DNA from: Bifidobacterium ruminantium DSM 6489
GTDB lineage: Bacteria > Actinomycetota > Actinomycetes > Actinomycetales > Bifidobacteriaceae
Assembly (NCBI RefSeq): GCF_000770925.1
Contig: NZ_JDTK01000022.1
Location: forward strand, 1-35,227
Length of the DNA stretch: 35,227 bases
Direction: 5' to 3'
In this document: in pieces, positions 15,744 through 26,453 of the stretch
Position numbering within the stretch: the stretch's first letter is position 1
Layout: every line of letters starts with the position of its first letter
Translations under genes and position numbers: made by a program
The notes under the pieces: model-generated
What the model was told of the DNA's origin: nothing
Seen by the model: the letters and a program-made list of their open reading frames with translations, nothing else
Databases searched by the model: none

Positions 15744-17159
15744 TCAGAACAGCGCATCCTGCGCGAACTCGTCATCGGCTCCATCGACAGCCCCCGATGT
15801 ACGTTTGCGGAAGGCAGCGACGCCTTCCCGAGCCAATACGCCGACGGCCAACGCCGATTCCGTCCGCAATCGCCCATCCAATCGGACCGCATCCGGCGAT
15901 ACCAGGAACATACGCTCGTTGACGCCCTGCAGGTACAGGCCATCGAGGCTTTCCACACGCGACAGCGCCACATATCCCATACCGGGCGCGAACGTGCGTC
16001 GCAGATCCATCACGGCGCGATCCAATGTCATGCCCTGCGATTTGTGGATGGTGATGGCCCACGCGCAGCGCAGCGGCACCTGCTTGACCGTCGCCAGCAC
16101 GGTGTCGCCGTCCTGCATTTCCCAAGAAGCCGGCTTCATGGTGACGATGTTGCCGTTTTCGAATTCGACGATGGGCCAGCCACCTTTCGATTGGTCGGCA
16201 AAACCGCGCACGGTGCCCAGCGATCCGTTGACGAACTGGCGATCGGAATCGTTGCGCACCGCCATCACCGCCGCGCCCGTTTTGAGATACAGCCTTTCGG
16301 GGGCAAGCATGTTGCGTTTCAGCCGTTCCACCATATTGGCCGAGCCTTCGGATTCGGCGAGGTATTCGTGCGGCTCCTCCTTGATTTCGAACAGACGCAG
16401 ATCGTTGAGCGCGTCCGCCTGCCTGTTGACGGGGAACAGATTCACCGCCTGCTGGCCCGGCTCCGGCATCACGCCAAGTCGGGTCAGCAGCACGTTGCGA
16501 TCGGCGTCGTTCACCGCTCCATCGCGGATGTCGGTCAGCACGTTCAACAGCTTGCCGTCATCCTGACGATGCTGCTCGGTCAGATAGCAGATGACGGGGT
16601 CGAGTTCCCGCCATACCAGCGATTCGGTGACGAAACCCTCCGGATTGAGTCCGGCTCCGGCGTAGCGTTCGCGGGAAGCCAGAAATTCGGGGCTTGGCGC
16701 GATCAGATCGTTGTTGCGTCCCGACACCGAAACCGGCGGAAGCTGGAAGAAATCGCCGGACAGCACCACTTGCAGACCGCCAAACGGACGTTCGTCATGC
16801 CGGACGATGCGGCAGACCTGGTCGACCATGTCGAACAGCCATGCGTGAAGCATGGAGACCTCGTCGATGATGAGGATGTCGGCTTCCTGCAGACGGCGTT
16901 TGCGACGGCTGCGGATGGTTTTGACCAAGCTATCGGTCAGCGCGGTGGCCAATCCGACGCCGCTCCACGAATGGATGGTGGTGCCGTTGATATGCGTCGC
17001 CGCGATGCCGGTCGACGCGGTGACGGCCACGGACGCACCGTCGGCGCGCGCCTGACGCACGAATTCGTTGAGAACATACGTCTTGCCCGCACCGGGCGCG
17101 CCCGTCAGGAAGACCGGCGCGCCGGAATTCAGAATCGCAAGCGCCTCGTCCTGCCTCAT
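15744..17159 (-). CDS. PIF1-like superfamily 1B DNA helicase
   Basis: 471 residues. Walker A GAPGAGKT is at 20-27, motif Ia TASTGIAATHINGTTIHSWSG at about 47-66, Walker B ILIIDEVSML at 95-104, the GDFFQLPPV motif III follows, then TEQHRQDD (motif IV region) and the C-terminal TIHKSQGMTLDRAVMDL and GMGYVALSRVESLDGLYL blocks. HSWSGVG and GDFFQLPPV are typical of PIF1 rather than RecD2. PIF1-type enzymes move 5' to 3' on DNA and unwind G-quadruplexes and R-loops in studied cases; the bacterial role is less clear. The ATG at 17159 has AAAGGTGG upstream. Two tandem CTTACGTGCC copies lie at 17174-17193 just upstream. Confidence 0.88.
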   Translation of the reverse strand: MRQDEALAILNSGAPVFLTGAPGAGKTYVLNEFVRQARADGASVAVTASTGIAATHINGTTIHSWSGVGLATALTDSLVKTIRSRRKRRLQEADILIIDEVSMLHAWLFDMVDQVCRIVRHDERPFGGLQVVLSGDFFQLPPVSVSGRNNDLIAPSPEFLASRERYAGAGLNPEGFVTESLVWRELDPVICYLTEQHRQDDGKLLNVLTDIRDGAVNDADRNVLLTRLGVMPEPGQQAVNLFPVNRQADALNDLRLFEIKEEPHEYLAESEGSANMVERLKRNMLAPERLYLKTGAAVMAVRNDSDRQFVNGSLGTVRGFADQSKGGWPIVEFENGNIVTMKPASWEMQDGDTVLATVKQVPLRCAWAITIHKSQGMTLDRAVMDLRRTFAPGMGYVALSRVESLDGLYLQGVNERMFLVSPDAVRLDGRLRTESALAVGVLAREGVAAFRKRTSGAVDGADDEFAQDALF

Positions 17160-17272
17160 TACGCCACCTTTCTTACGTGCCCTTACGTGCCGTACCCCAC
17201 GTCACCCACCTATGACGTTCACGCACCTGCGCCGCCGCGCACTGTGTCGCTGCGTCCTACGCAACGGAATCG

Positions 17273-18172
17273 TCAGGCAACCAGCCTATCCACGACCTTG
17301 AGCACACCGTGATCGACATTCGACGGCGCCATATAGCGTGCGGCGGCCTTCAAATCGGGATGAGCGTTGCCCATGGCGAACGACCAGTCGCCCGCTTCAA
17401 GCATGAGCAGATCGTTGAGGTAGTCGCCGAACACCGCCGTCTGCGCGGATGTGACGCCGAGCACGCGTTGCAACGCCTCGACGCCCTGCCTTTTGTCGGT
17501 TTCGGCGTTCATGATGTCGACCCACAGCTTGCCGGAGACGACCACCTGATAGTCCGCGCGCAAATGCGCGAGATGCTCGTTGGTGAAGCGTTCGGCGCCG
17601 TCGAGGTCGAGCACCGCGAGTTTCAGTACGATTTCGGCGCCGCCGCCCGGCTTGTAGGCGGACGGTTCCTGGGCGACGTCCAGCACCGCGTGCAGATCGT
17701 CCACGATGCTCAGCGCCGCGTAATATTTGCGCACCTCGTCGAGGAACGGCTTGTCGGAACGCTGCACGTAGGCCGAATTGAGACCGCATATCACCAGTCC
17801 CACATTGTGCTCGCCGGAAGCGGCGGCCTCATCGACCAGGTCGATGACGTGACGCGTGACATCCAGATCGATGCCATGCACTTCCACGACTTTGCCGTCG
17901 AGCGCCACCACATTGCCGTTTTCCGCGATGTAGGACAGCTCTCCCCCGCCGAGGATTTCCGCGGCCTTGTCGGCGAACATGTTGCGCAACGTGGCGTATT
18001 GGCGTCCGGAGGCCGGCACGAATTCGATGCCTTGGCTCTTGAGGCGGGCAAGCATCGGCCAGAATCCGTCCGGAATCTCGCTGTGCTCGTCGAGCAGGGT
18101 GCCGTCCATGTCGGCGACCACAAGGCGGATGTCCTGCGGCTGGCTGATGGCAGTCCAATCGGCTGCGGTCAT
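17273..18172 (-). CDS. HAD-superfamily (Cof-type) phosphatase
   Basis: 299 residues. Motif I is VVADMDGTLLD with nucleophile Asp21 and Asp23, a Cof-type C2 cap occupies roughly 90-200, and motif IV is GDYLND at 249-254 (most relatives have GDxxND, so this fits). The C-terminal FAMGNAHPDLKAAARYMAPSNVDHGV is the usual ending of Cof proteins. These are cytoplasmic phosphatases with broad activity on sugar phosphates, flavin mononucleotide or cofactor precursors; the substrate cannot be told here. The gene lies between orn upstream of it on the left and the helicase, with AGGAAGG as ribosome site. The 113-nt spacer to the helicase shows no terminator I trust. Confidence 0.88.
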   Translation of the reverse strand: MTAADWTAISQPQDIRLVVADMDGTLLDEHSEIPDGFWPMLARLKSQGIEFVPASGRQYATLRNMFADKAAEILGGGELSYIAENGNVVALDGKVVEVHGIDLDVTRHVIDLVDEAAASGEHNVGLVICGLNSAYVQRSDKPFLDEVRKYYAALSIVDDLHAVLDVAQEPSAYKPGGGAEIVLKLAVLDLDGAERFTNEHLAHLRADYQVVVSGKLWVDIMNAETDKRQGVEALQRVLGVTSAQTAVFGDYLNDLLMLEAGDWSFAMGNAHPDLKAAARYMAPSNVDHGVLKVVDRLVA

Positions 18173-18227
18173 ATGGTTTCCTTCCTGAGGTGGATCCGTG
18201 GACGGCCGGTTTGTGGATGGCCGGCCG

Positions 18228-18248
18228 CTTCGGACGTCATGTCCGAAG
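18228..18248 (-). terminator. Hairpin after orn
   Basis: CTTCGGAC (18228-18235) pairs perfectly with GTCCGAAG (18241-18248) around a 5-nt loop, directly after the orn stop at 18253. No U-run follows. A second, GC-rich repeat (GGCCGG/GGCCGGCC near 18203-18226) lies next to it. Confidence 0.55.
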
Positions 18249-18252
18249 GAGA

Positions 18253-18906
18253 TCAGTCCTTGTTGAGCAGGCTGGTGCGCTGGATGTCCGCGGCGATGGC
18301 CTGTGCCTCGGTCTCGTCCGGGCCAGGCACCGGCGCCATGAACGCCTTGCGATAGTAGCGCAGTTCGTCAAGCGATTCGATGATGTCGGCGAGCGCGCGG
18401 TGGCCGCCGTTCTTCGGAGGACGGTTGAGATACACGGCCGGATACCAGCGGCGCGCGAGCTCCTTGAAGGTACTCACGTCGATGGTGCGGTAATGCAGGT
18501 TCTCCATGAGATCCGGCATGTAATGGTCGAGGAATTTCTTGTCGGAGCCGATGGTATTGCCCGCGAGCAGGGGCTTGACGCCGTCCGGGGTGAACCGCTT
18601 GACGTATTCGATGACCTTGGTCTGCGCCTCGTCGAGGCTCAGCCCGTGCTCCCATTCGTTGATCAGTCCGGAACGGGTGTGCATGGCGCGCACGAAGTCG
18701 TTCATATGGTCGACGGCCTTCTGGCTGGGCTTGATCACGTAGTCGACGCCTTCGTCGAGCACGTTCAGGTCGAAGTCGGTCGGCACCACGGACACTTCGA
18801 CGAGCTCGTCGCCGCCGAAGATGTCCAATCCGGTCATCTCGCAATCGATCCAGATCAGGCGCGAGCCTGCGGACGTGTATGTTTCGCCATCGTGTGCATC
18901 TACCAT
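18253..18906 (-). CDS. orn: Oligoribonuclease (DEDDh 3'-5' exonuclease)
   Basis: 217 residues. It degrades 2-5 nt RNAs, including pGpG and other linear dinucleotides, to mononucleotides. The DEDDh signature is present: DCEMTGLD near 21-28 (Asp21, Glu23), the [26 protein letters not shown] block with the second Asp, [16 protein letters not shown], and [18 protein letters not shown] with His and the last Asp. The frame continues upstream, but residues before the ATG at 18906 are unlike any Orn, so that start is chosen; GAGGC is a modest ribosome site. It lies alone between guaB and the HAD gene with terminators on both sides. Confidence 0.95.
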   Translation of the reverse strand: MVDAHDGETYTSAGSRLIWIDCEMTGLDIFGGDELVEVSVVPTDFDLNVLDEGVDYVIKPSQKAVDHMNDFVRAMHTRSGLINEWEHGLSLDEAQTKVIEYVKRFTPDGVKPLLAGNTIGSDKKFLDHYMPDLMENLHYRTIDVSTFKELARRWYPAVYLNRPPKNGGHRALADIIESLDELRYYRKAFMAPVPGPDETEAQAIAADIQRTSLLNKD

Positions 18907-19011
18907 CGTTGCCTCGTTTCGGTTTGGGTTCCTCGTCCCACGTTCTTTTGCGCAGGCCGAACATACGAAGATACCGCGGGGTAGGTACTTGAATCGCCGA
19001 CGGGTGCCGTG

Positions 19012-19059
19012 AAAAACGGGAAGTCCCGTTCCGCGGCTCATGCCACGGGACGGGACTTC
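19012..19059 (-). terminator. Intrinsic terminator of guaB
   Basis: GAAGTCCCGT (19020-19029) pairs with ACGGGACTTC (19050-19059); inner bases CCGCGG/CCACGG may extend the structure. A TTTTT run (19012-19016 complement) follows on the minus strand. It lies 26 bp past the guaB stop. Confidence 0.88.
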
Positions 19060-19085
19060 ATTCAATCGGACTGCCGTCCGAACGC

Positions 19086-20768
<1,683 letters not shown>

Positions 20769-21947
20769 TCAGCGTCCGCCGCGAGACCTGCCTCCACGGG
20801 AACGTCCGACCGACGCATGCCGCGCATCGGCTTCGATGGCCGCGTTCTCCTCGCGAATCTCCGGAATGCGGTGCCTCAGATACGGATACATCGTGGCGAC
20901 GGCCAGCAGCGCCGCCGCGATGAGGAAGCCGATCAGCACGTAACTCGCCCGGAAGAACAGGATCATGATCGAGCCGAATGCGATCAACGCGGCCCAGCCC
21001 CACAGAATCAGCACCGCGCCCTGCACGGTGTGTCCGATGCGCAGCATGCGGTGGTGCAGATGCATGCGGTCCGGGTGCATCGGCGACTGCCCTTTGCTCA
21101 GACGCCGCACGATCGCCAAGCACATGTCGAGAATGGGCAGGAACAGCACCAACATCGGCAGCAGAATCGGCATGAACACCGGCAGATAGATGCTGGTATG
21201 GATGGATGCCGGGTCGAGACGGCCCGTCATGACGATCGACGCGCAGGTGATCAGATAGCCGAGCAGCATGGAGCCGGAATCGCCCATGAACAGTTTCGCG
21301 GGATGCCAGTTATGCAGCAGGAAACCGACGCACATACCCACCATGGCGATGTCGATCAGCGTGGCCATGGACGCGTACGACGGCGAATTGCGCGCGATGA
21401 TGTACGAATAGATGGCGAAGGCGATGCCGCCGATCGCCACAATCCCCGACGAGAGACCGTCCAGACCGTCCACGAAATTGACGGCGTTGATGGACACGAC
21501 GATCAGGAACGCCGTGATGGCCATGGATAGGCTTGGCGACGCGGTGACGAGCGATCCCAACGGCAGCGAAATGATCTGCAGTCCGCCCCACGCCACGAAA
21601 ACGGAGATGAGCAGCTGGCCGGCGAGTTTAAGCATCCAGTCGAGGTCCCACAAATCGTCCGCCATGCCCAGCAGACAGATCATGATGGCTCCGGCGAGGA
21701 TGACCCATGCTTGGTGCGATTGGGTGAACAGCCCTTCGATGAACGGAATATGCGAGGCGAACAGCATGGCCACGGTGAAGCCGATGAGCATGCCCAGTCC
21801 GCCCATGCGCGGCGTCGGAACGGTATGCACGTCGCGCGCGCGCACTTCGCCGACGGCGCCGATCTCGATGGCGATATGCCGGATCAGCGGGGTGAGCAGG
21901 TAGGTTACGCCGCCTGCGATCGCGGCAATGAACAGGTAGATCCTCAT
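20769..21947 (-). CDS. Polyprenyl-phosphate sugar-1-phosphate transferase (WecA/TagO family)
   Basis: 392 residues with about ten membrane segments. The family joins a sugar-1-phosphate from a UDP-sugar, usually GlcNAc, to undecaprenyl (or decaprenyl) phosphate at the membrane, starting wall polymer or capsule synthesis. Diagnostic motifs: PTPRMGGLGM, GMADDLWDLD with the Mg-binding DD, NAVNFVDGLDGLSSG, FMGDSGSM, and HPDRMHLHHRML, the HxHH box that separates WecA/TagO/WbpL from MraY. The C-terminus is a basic tail (SVGRSRGGRSRGGR) with a GRSRG repeat. Its start overlaps the tsaC stop by 4 nt (ATGA), so the two are coupled, as in the tsaC-rfe arrangement of other actinobacteria. Confidence 0.92.
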   Translation of the reverse strand: MRIYLFIAAIAGGVTYLLTPLIRHIAIEIGAVGEVRARDVHTVPTPRMGGLGMLIGFTVAMLFASHIPFIEGLFTQSHQAWVILAGAIMICLLGMADDLWDLDWMLKLAGQLLISVFVAWGGLQIISLPLGSLVTASPSLSMAITAFLIVVSINAVNFVDGLDGLSSGIVAIGGIAFAIYSYIIARNSPSYASMATLIDIAMVGMCVGFLLHNWHPAKLFMGDSGSMLLGYLITCASIVMTGRLDPASIHTSIYLPVFMPILLPMLVLFLPILDMCLAIVRRLSKGQSPMHPDRMHLHHRMLRIGHTVQGAVLILWGWAALIAFGSIMILFFRASYVLIGFLIAAALLAVATMYPYLRHRIPEIREENAAIEADARHASVGRSRGGRSRGGR

Positions 21948-22606
21948 ACGCCCAATGCACCGCCGTTCAGTGTCAACGCCTTGCGGATGACCGGCTCGCG
22001 GATCACTCCCTCCCGAAGGATCACGATGCCGTCGCGCTCATGCGGATCGGCTTCGACCACCGTGGACGCCACGTGACCGGGCGTCGCGCCTCCATCCAGG
22101 TACAGATCCACCGCGTCGCCAAGCGCCTCCTTGGCCTCCTGGACCGTCTGCGCGCTTTCCTCGCCGGAACGGTTGGCGCTGGTGGCCGCCAATGGCCCTG
22201 TGGCACGCAGGACACGCAATGCAACTGCGGAATTGGGGATGCGCACGCCCTGCGTGGATCTGCCGCTCACCGGATCGCGTCGCACGGTGGCGAGCGAGCA
22301 ATCGTCCTCCGCTTCGGCTATCGGTGAAAAAGCGCCCGGCATGAACATGGCAGCCAGCCGATTCAGCGGCACGGGCAATGTCAGATGCAACTTCTCCATG
22401 CTTTCGATAGACGGCAGCAGCACCTGCAACGACTTGTATTTCGGCCGTTTCTTGGCCGCGAACACCTTGCGGATCGCCTCGATATTGCGCGGATCGCAGG
22501 CGACGCCATACACGGTGTCCGTGGGAATAACCACCAATCCGCCATCATGGATGATTTCAACGGCCCGGGCAAGGGATTCGTCGTTTATCGTGCAAATCTC
22601 GCTCAT
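21944..22606 (-). CDS. tsaC: L-threonylcarbamoyladenylate synthase (Sua5/YrdC/YwlC)
   Basis: 220 residues. It makes threonylcarbamoyl-AMP from threonine, bicarbonate and ATP, the first step to t6A at position 37 of tRNAs that read ANN codons. Family blocks: GGLVVIPTDTVYGVACDP (about 22-39), the KKRPKYKSLQVLL box, PGAFSPI, the GVRIPN block, ATSANRSGEES and GATPGHVASTVVE. It lacks the extra C-terminal Sua5 domain, so it is the short TsaC type. Ribosome site: AAGGGAGG before the ATG. It is coupled to the WecA/TagO-like gene and is separated from prmC, its usual actinobacterial neighbour, by the whole liv operon. Confidence 0.93.
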   Translation of the reverse strand: MSEICTINDESLARAVEIIHDGGLVVIPTDTVYGVACDPRNIEAIRKVFAAKKRPKYKSLQVLLPSIESMEKLHLTLPVPLNRLAAMFMPGAFSPIAEAEDDCSLATVRRDPVSGRSTQGVRIPNSAVALRVLRATGPLAATSANRSGEESAQTVQEAKEALGDAVDLYLDGGATPGHVASTVVEADPHERDGIVILREGVIREPVIRKALTLNGGALGV

Positions 22607-22699
22607 GACACCTCCCTTTCAGCCAATCAACTCACCTATTGTACGGCATGGCCCATGGCGCCCCTCGCGCCACGGAAACACCCATCCCCGATGCCAGGC

Positions 22700-22739
22700 A
22701 AACAAAACGGGCACGATACCGGATGTATCATGCCCGTTT
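22700..22739 (-). terminator. Intrinsic terminator of the liv operon
   Basis: AAACGGGCA-C-GATAC (22705-22719) pairs with GTATC-A-TGCCCGTTT (22725-22739) with one internal mismatch, followed on the minus strand by TTTTGTTTG. It lies about 45 bp past the livF stop and isolates tsaC from liv transcription. Confidence 0.9.
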
Positions 22740-22782
22740 CCATGTCGGTACTCCCCCGAGACCAATCGTCCCGAGGCGAGGG

Positions 22783-23487
22783 CTATGCGCCCAGGTACGC
22801 CTTGCGCACCTGTTCGTTGTTGAGCAGCTCCTTGGCGTCGCCCTCCATGGTGATGCGGCCGGTTTCCAGCACGTACGCACGGTCGGCGATAGACAATGCC
22901 ATCTTGGCGTTCTGCTCGACCAACAACACCGTGATGCCCTGCTCGTGCAGCTTTCGGATGATGGAGAAAATCTCCTTGACGAGCTTCGGCGACAGACCCA
23001 TGGACGGTTCGTCCATGAGAATCGTCTTCGGGTGGCTCATCAGCGCGCGTCCCATGGCAAGCATCTGCTGCTCGCCGCCGGACAGCGTGCCCGCCTTCTG
23101 GTTGCGGCGTTCCTTCAGACGCGGGAACAGGCCGTAGACCATATCGAGGTCCTTCTTGATGTCGGACTGGTCCTTCAGGCTGAACGCACCCATCTCGAGG
23201 TTCTCCTCGACGCCCATGCGCGTGAAAACGTGGCGGCCTTCAGGAATGTGAGCCATACCGAGGGTCACGATTTTGTTGCTGTGCGTCTTGAGCAGGTCCA
23301 CGCCGTTGTACATGACGGAACCGGACTTCGCCGGCACCAGGCCGGTGATGGTGTGCAGCGTGGTGGTCTTGCCAGCGCCGTTCGCGCCGATCAGGGACAC
23401 GATCTCGCCGTCGTTCACGGTGAAGCTGATGTCCTTGACGGCTTCGATGGCACCATACGAAACGGAAAGGTTCTTGACTTCCAGCAT
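22783..23487 (-). CDS. livF: Branched-chain amino-acid ABC transporter ATP-binding protein LivF
   Basis: 234 residues. One of the two ATPases of a LIV-type (HAAT family) importer. Walker A GANGAGKT is at 34-41, signature LSGGEQQ follows the GTLSGGEQQMLAMGRAL pattern of LivF, Walker B is TILMDEPSMGLSP, and VLLVEQNAKMALSIADRAYVLETG is the LivF-type end. The start overlaps the livG stop by 1 nt (TGATG). It is the last gene of livKHMGF and is followed by a strong terminator. Substrate: probably Leu/Ile/Val by family, but HAAT systems also carry other amino acids, amides or urea. Confidence 0.93.
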   Translation of the reverse strand: MLEVKNLSVSYGAIEAVKDISFTVNDGEIVSLIGANGAGKTTTLHTITGLVPAKSGSVMYNGVDLLKTHSNKIVTLGMAHIPEGRHVFTRMGVEENLEMGAFSLKDQSDIKKDLDMVYGLFPRLKERRNQKAGTLSGGEQQMLAMGRALMSHPKTILMDEPSMGLSPKLVKEIFSIIRKLHEQGITVLLVEQNAKMALSIADRAYVLETGRITMEGDAKELLNNEQVRKAYLGA

Positions 23488-24287
23488 CAGGCCTCCTCCT
23501 CGCTTTCGTCATCGTCGTCATCATCGGAACCCAGATACGCGGAGATGACCTGCGGATTGTTGGCGATCTCCTCCGGCGTGCCGGATGCGATGGTGCGTCC
23601 GTAATCAAGCACCTGGATGCGCTGGCAGACGTTCATCACCAGGCTCATGTCGTGTTCAATCAACAGGATGGCGATGCCGAAACGGTCGCGGATGGTGTTG
23701 ATGCAGTTAAGCAGATCCTCGGTCTCCGTCGGGTTCATGCCAGCGGCTGGCTCGTCGAGCAGCAGCAGCTTCATGCCGGTGGCAAGCGCACGGGCGATTT
23801 CCAGCTTGCGCTGCGCGCCGTACGGCAGGTTCGCCGCCTCGGTTTCCGCCAGACCCTCAAGTCCGAAGATCTTGAGCAGATCGATGGCCTTGGCATGCAT
23901 CTCGCGTTCCTGCTTCCAGAACTTCGGGGTGCGGAAGATCGCGCCGCCCATATGGTAGCTGAACGATTCGTTGAACGCGACCAGCACGTTCTCCTCGACG
24001 GCCATCTGTCCGAACAGGCGGATGTTCTGGAAGGTTCTGGCGATTCCGGCGCGCACCACCTGATACGTCTTCTTGCCGTTCATGCGTTCGCCATCTAGGA
24101 AGAACTCGCCTTCCGTGGGCTGGTACACGCCGGTCAGCAGGTTGAACACGGTGGTCTTGCCGGCGCCGTTCGGTCCGATCAGACCGATGAGCTCGCCGGA
24201 ATTGATGGTCATGTTGAAGTCGGATACGGCCTTCAGGCCTCCGAAGGTGATGCCGAGATGCTCGGCCTTGAGGATTGGCTCGCTCAT
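23487..24287 (-). CDS. livG: Branched-chain amino-acid ABC transporter ATP-binding protein LivG, acidic tail
   Basis: 266 residues. Second ATPase of the importer. Walker A GPNGAGKT is at 38-45, the LivG-specific long insert (VEENVLVAFNESFSYHMGGAIFRTPKFWKQERE) lies after the Q-loop, signature LPYGAQRKLEIARALATG is the degenerate form usual for LivG, Walker B is LLLLDEPAAGMNPTE, and the H-loop is in LIEHDMSLVM. The C-terminus carries an additional highly acidic tail (GSDDDDDDESEEEA) not found in most LivG proteins. Start overlaps the livM stop by 4 nt (ATGA), and its stop overlaps livF by 1 nt. Confidence 0.93.
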   Translation of the reverse strand: MSEPILKAEHLGITFGGLKAVSDFNMTINSGELIGLIGPNGAGKTTVFNLLTGVYQPTEGEFFLDGERMNGKKTYQVVRAGIARTFQNIRLFGQMAVEENVLVAFNESFSYHMGGAIFRTPKFWKQEREMHAKAIDLLKIFGLEGLAETEAANLPYGAQRKLEIARALATGMKLLLLDEPAAGMNPTETEDLLNCINTIRDRFGIAILLIEHDMSLVMNVCQRIQVLDYGRTIASGTPEEIANNPQVISAYLGSDDDDDDESEEEA

Positions 24288-25423
24288 GCCTGCGCCTCCT
24301 TGGTCTTGGTGGCCTTTCCGGCGGTCTTGTCCGCTTCCTTGGCGCTCTTGCCGGACTTCACGGCCTTCTCGGACTTGCCGTCGGCCCCGTCCTGCTTCGG
24401 CTTGCCGTGCTCCCTGACCTTCACGGGATAGAAGATCTTGTTGATGACCTTGGTCAAAGAGAACTCCCAGTTGCCGAAGATGCCTTGCGGACGGAAGATC
24501 ATGATGAGCACCAGAGCCACCGAATACACCAGCATGCGGTAGCTGGAGAACGCGCGGAGCAGCTCCGGAAGAATCGTCAGGCCGATGGCGGAGACGATGG
24601 AACCGGTCAGGGATCCCATGCCGCCGAACACGACCATGATCACGTAGTTGATCGACTGTAGCCAGCCGGCCATGGCCGGGTTGAGCGAGCCGATGTACTG
24701 CGCGAAGATGCCGCCTGCGATGCCTGCGAAGAACGCGGAGATGGCGAAGACGAGCACCTTCATATAGGTGATGTTGATGCCGGACGCGTTTGCCGCGATC
24801 TCGTCGTCGCGGATGGCCTTGACGGCGCGTCCGTAACGGGAGCGGGCGAACATGAACAGCAGCACCACGGTGACGACGGTGATCCAGAACACGACGTACA
24901 GGTTGGCGAGTCGGTCGATGCCGATCAGCGCCTGTCCCGCGGCTCCCTTGTCAAGACCCATGCCGCCGGCGACCTTCAGATTCTGGATGATTACGCGGAT
25001 GATTTCGCCGAAGCCGAGGGTGATGATGGCAAGGTAATCGCCATGCAGACGCAGGGCCGGGATGCCGACCAGCACGCCGAAGACGCAGGCGACGACACCG
25101 CCGACGAGGGTGGTGAGCAGGAATCGCAGGGTCGGATCCATCGCGACGCCGTTGGCGACGAGCAGCTTGCTCATCAGGGCCGCGCTGTACGCGCCAATCG
25201 CCTCGAAGCCGCAGCAGCCCAGCGTGAGCTGTCCAAGCACGCCGATGGTGAGGTTCAGCGAGGTGGTCATGATGATGGCGATGCAGCAGGTCATCATGAT
25301 GCCCTTGATGTAGGCGTTGACCAGACCGGATTCGCACACGCCCATCAGGATGCCGAACAGCGCGACCACACCGATCGCGCAGACCAGATAGGACTGTTTG
25401 GTGGAAAGCATTGATTTCTTCAT
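24284..25423 (-). CDS. livM: Branched-chain amino-acid ABC transporter permease LivM, lysine-rich tail
   Basis: 379 residues. Second permease of the pair, with 8-10 membrane helices (starting SYLVCAIGVVALFGILMGVC) and the permease-ATPase coupling motif seen as RYGRAVKAIRDDEIAANASGI (EAA-like, near 200-220). The last 45 or so residues are a hydrophilic Lys/Ala tail (KVREHGKPKQDG...KTAGKATKTKEAQA) that should lie in the cytoplasm and is longer than usual for LivM. It begins 4 nt after the livH stop and overlaps livG by 4 nt, so it is tightly coupled on both sides. Confidence 0.92.
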   Translation of the reverse strand: MKKSMLSTKQSYLVCAIGVVALFGILMGVCESGLVNAYIKGIMMTCCIAIIMTTSLNLTIGVLGQLTLGCCGFEAIGAYSAALMSKLLVANGVAMDPTLRFLLTTLVGGVVACVFGVLVGIPALRLHGDYLAIITLGFGEIIRVIIQNLKVAGGMGLDKGAAGQALIGIDRLANLYVVFWITVVTVVLLFMFARSRYGRAVKAIRDDEIAANASGINITYMKVLVFAISAFFAGIAGGIFAQYIGSLNPAMAGWLQSINYVIMVVFGGMGSLTGSIVSAIGLTILPELLRAFSSYRMLVYSVALVLIMIFRPQGIFGNWEFSLTKVINKIFYPVKVREHGKPKQDGADGKSEKAVKSGKSAKEADKTAGKATKTKEAQA

Positions 25424-25427
25424 AAGG

Positions 25428-26369
25428 TCACACCTTCTCGGTTTCCGGTTCGCCCATCAGGCCGGACGGCTTGACCAGGAGCACGATGATGAGGATGCCG
25501 AACACGATGGCGTCGGAGAACGCGGACGTGATGATACCGCCGGTGATGGTGCCGATGTACGCCTTGGTCAGGCTTTCGACCACGCCGATCACCAGACCGC
25601 CGACCATGGCGCCCGGGATGGAGCCGATGCCGCCGAGCACAGCCGCGACGAAGGCCTTCAGGCCCAGCATCGCGCCCATCATCGGGGACACCTGCGGATA
25701 GGAGACGCAGTACATCAGCGATGCGACCGCCGCGAGGCCCGAACCGATGGCGAACGTGAGCGTGATGGTGGAGTTCACGTTGATACCCATCAGGATCGAG
25801 GCCTCCTTGTCTTCGGAGACGGCGCGCATGGCCTTGCCCTGCTTGGTGTAGGTGACGAACAGCTGCAGCGCGACCATGATGATCACGCCGAGCACGATGG
25901 TGATGATGGTGGCGCCGTCGATCTTCAGCTTGCCGATCGACAACGTCGGAATCTGGATGATGGTGGGAACGGTCTGGTAGTCGGCGCCGAAGATGGCCTG
26001 GGAGCCGTTCTCCAGCAACAGGCTCATGGCGATTGCGGTGATGAGGGCGGTCATGCTATTGCCCTTCTCACGCACCGGCTTGTATGCGGCCCTCTCCACG
26101 ATGACGCCCACCGCCACGCACATGAGAATCGCGGGAATGACGGCCACCCATGCAGGCAGGCCGAAGGCGACGATCGCCGGAATGGTAAGCATCAGCACGT
26201 AGGAGCCGACCATGATGAAATCGCCATGCGCGAAGTTGATCAGACGGATGATGCCGTAGACCATGGTGTAACCGAGTGCCACGAGCGAGTACACGCTGCC
26301 GATTTTCAGACCATTGAAGATCTGGCTGATGAACATGATGATCTGATTGCCCATCACTCCTCCTTTCAA
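25428..26369 (-). CDS. livH: Branched-chain amino-acid ABC transporter permease LivH
   Basis: 313 residues. First permease of the importer, with about eight hydrophobic segments. Typical LivH text: QIFNGLKIGSVYSLVALGYTMVYGIIRLINFAHGDFIMVGSY at the start, the coupling loop TKQGKAMRAVSEDKEASILMGINVN, and the glycine-rich GLKAFVAAVLGGIGSIPGAMVGGLVIGVVESL. Start at 26369; AAAGGAGGAG is a very strong ribosome site. It is separated from livK by 161 nt that include a hairpin, so some transcripts probably stop after livK, giving more binding protein than permease. Confidence 0.93.
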   Translation of the reverse strand: MKGGVMGNQIIMFISQIFNGLKIGSVYSLVALGYTMVYGIIRLINFAHGDFIMVGSYVLMLTIPAIVAFGLPAWVAVIPAILMCVAVGVIVERAAYKPVREKGNSMTALITAIAMSLLLENGSQAIFGADYQTVPTIIQIPTLSIGKLKIDGATIITIVLGVIIMVALQLFVTYTKQGKAMRAVSEDKEASILMGINVNSTITLTFAIGSGLAAVASLMYCVSYPQVSPMMGAMLGLKAFVAAVLGGIGSIPGAMVGGLVIGVVESLTKAYIGTITGGIITSAFSDAIVFGILIIVLLVKPSGLMGEPETEKV

Positions 26370-26453
26370 AGTTTGGTTGGTATCGGGCGGCTTGGCCCGA
26401 TGAAATACGAATGATTATGAATGGATGTGGATGAATCCGCCTTGATACGCGAA

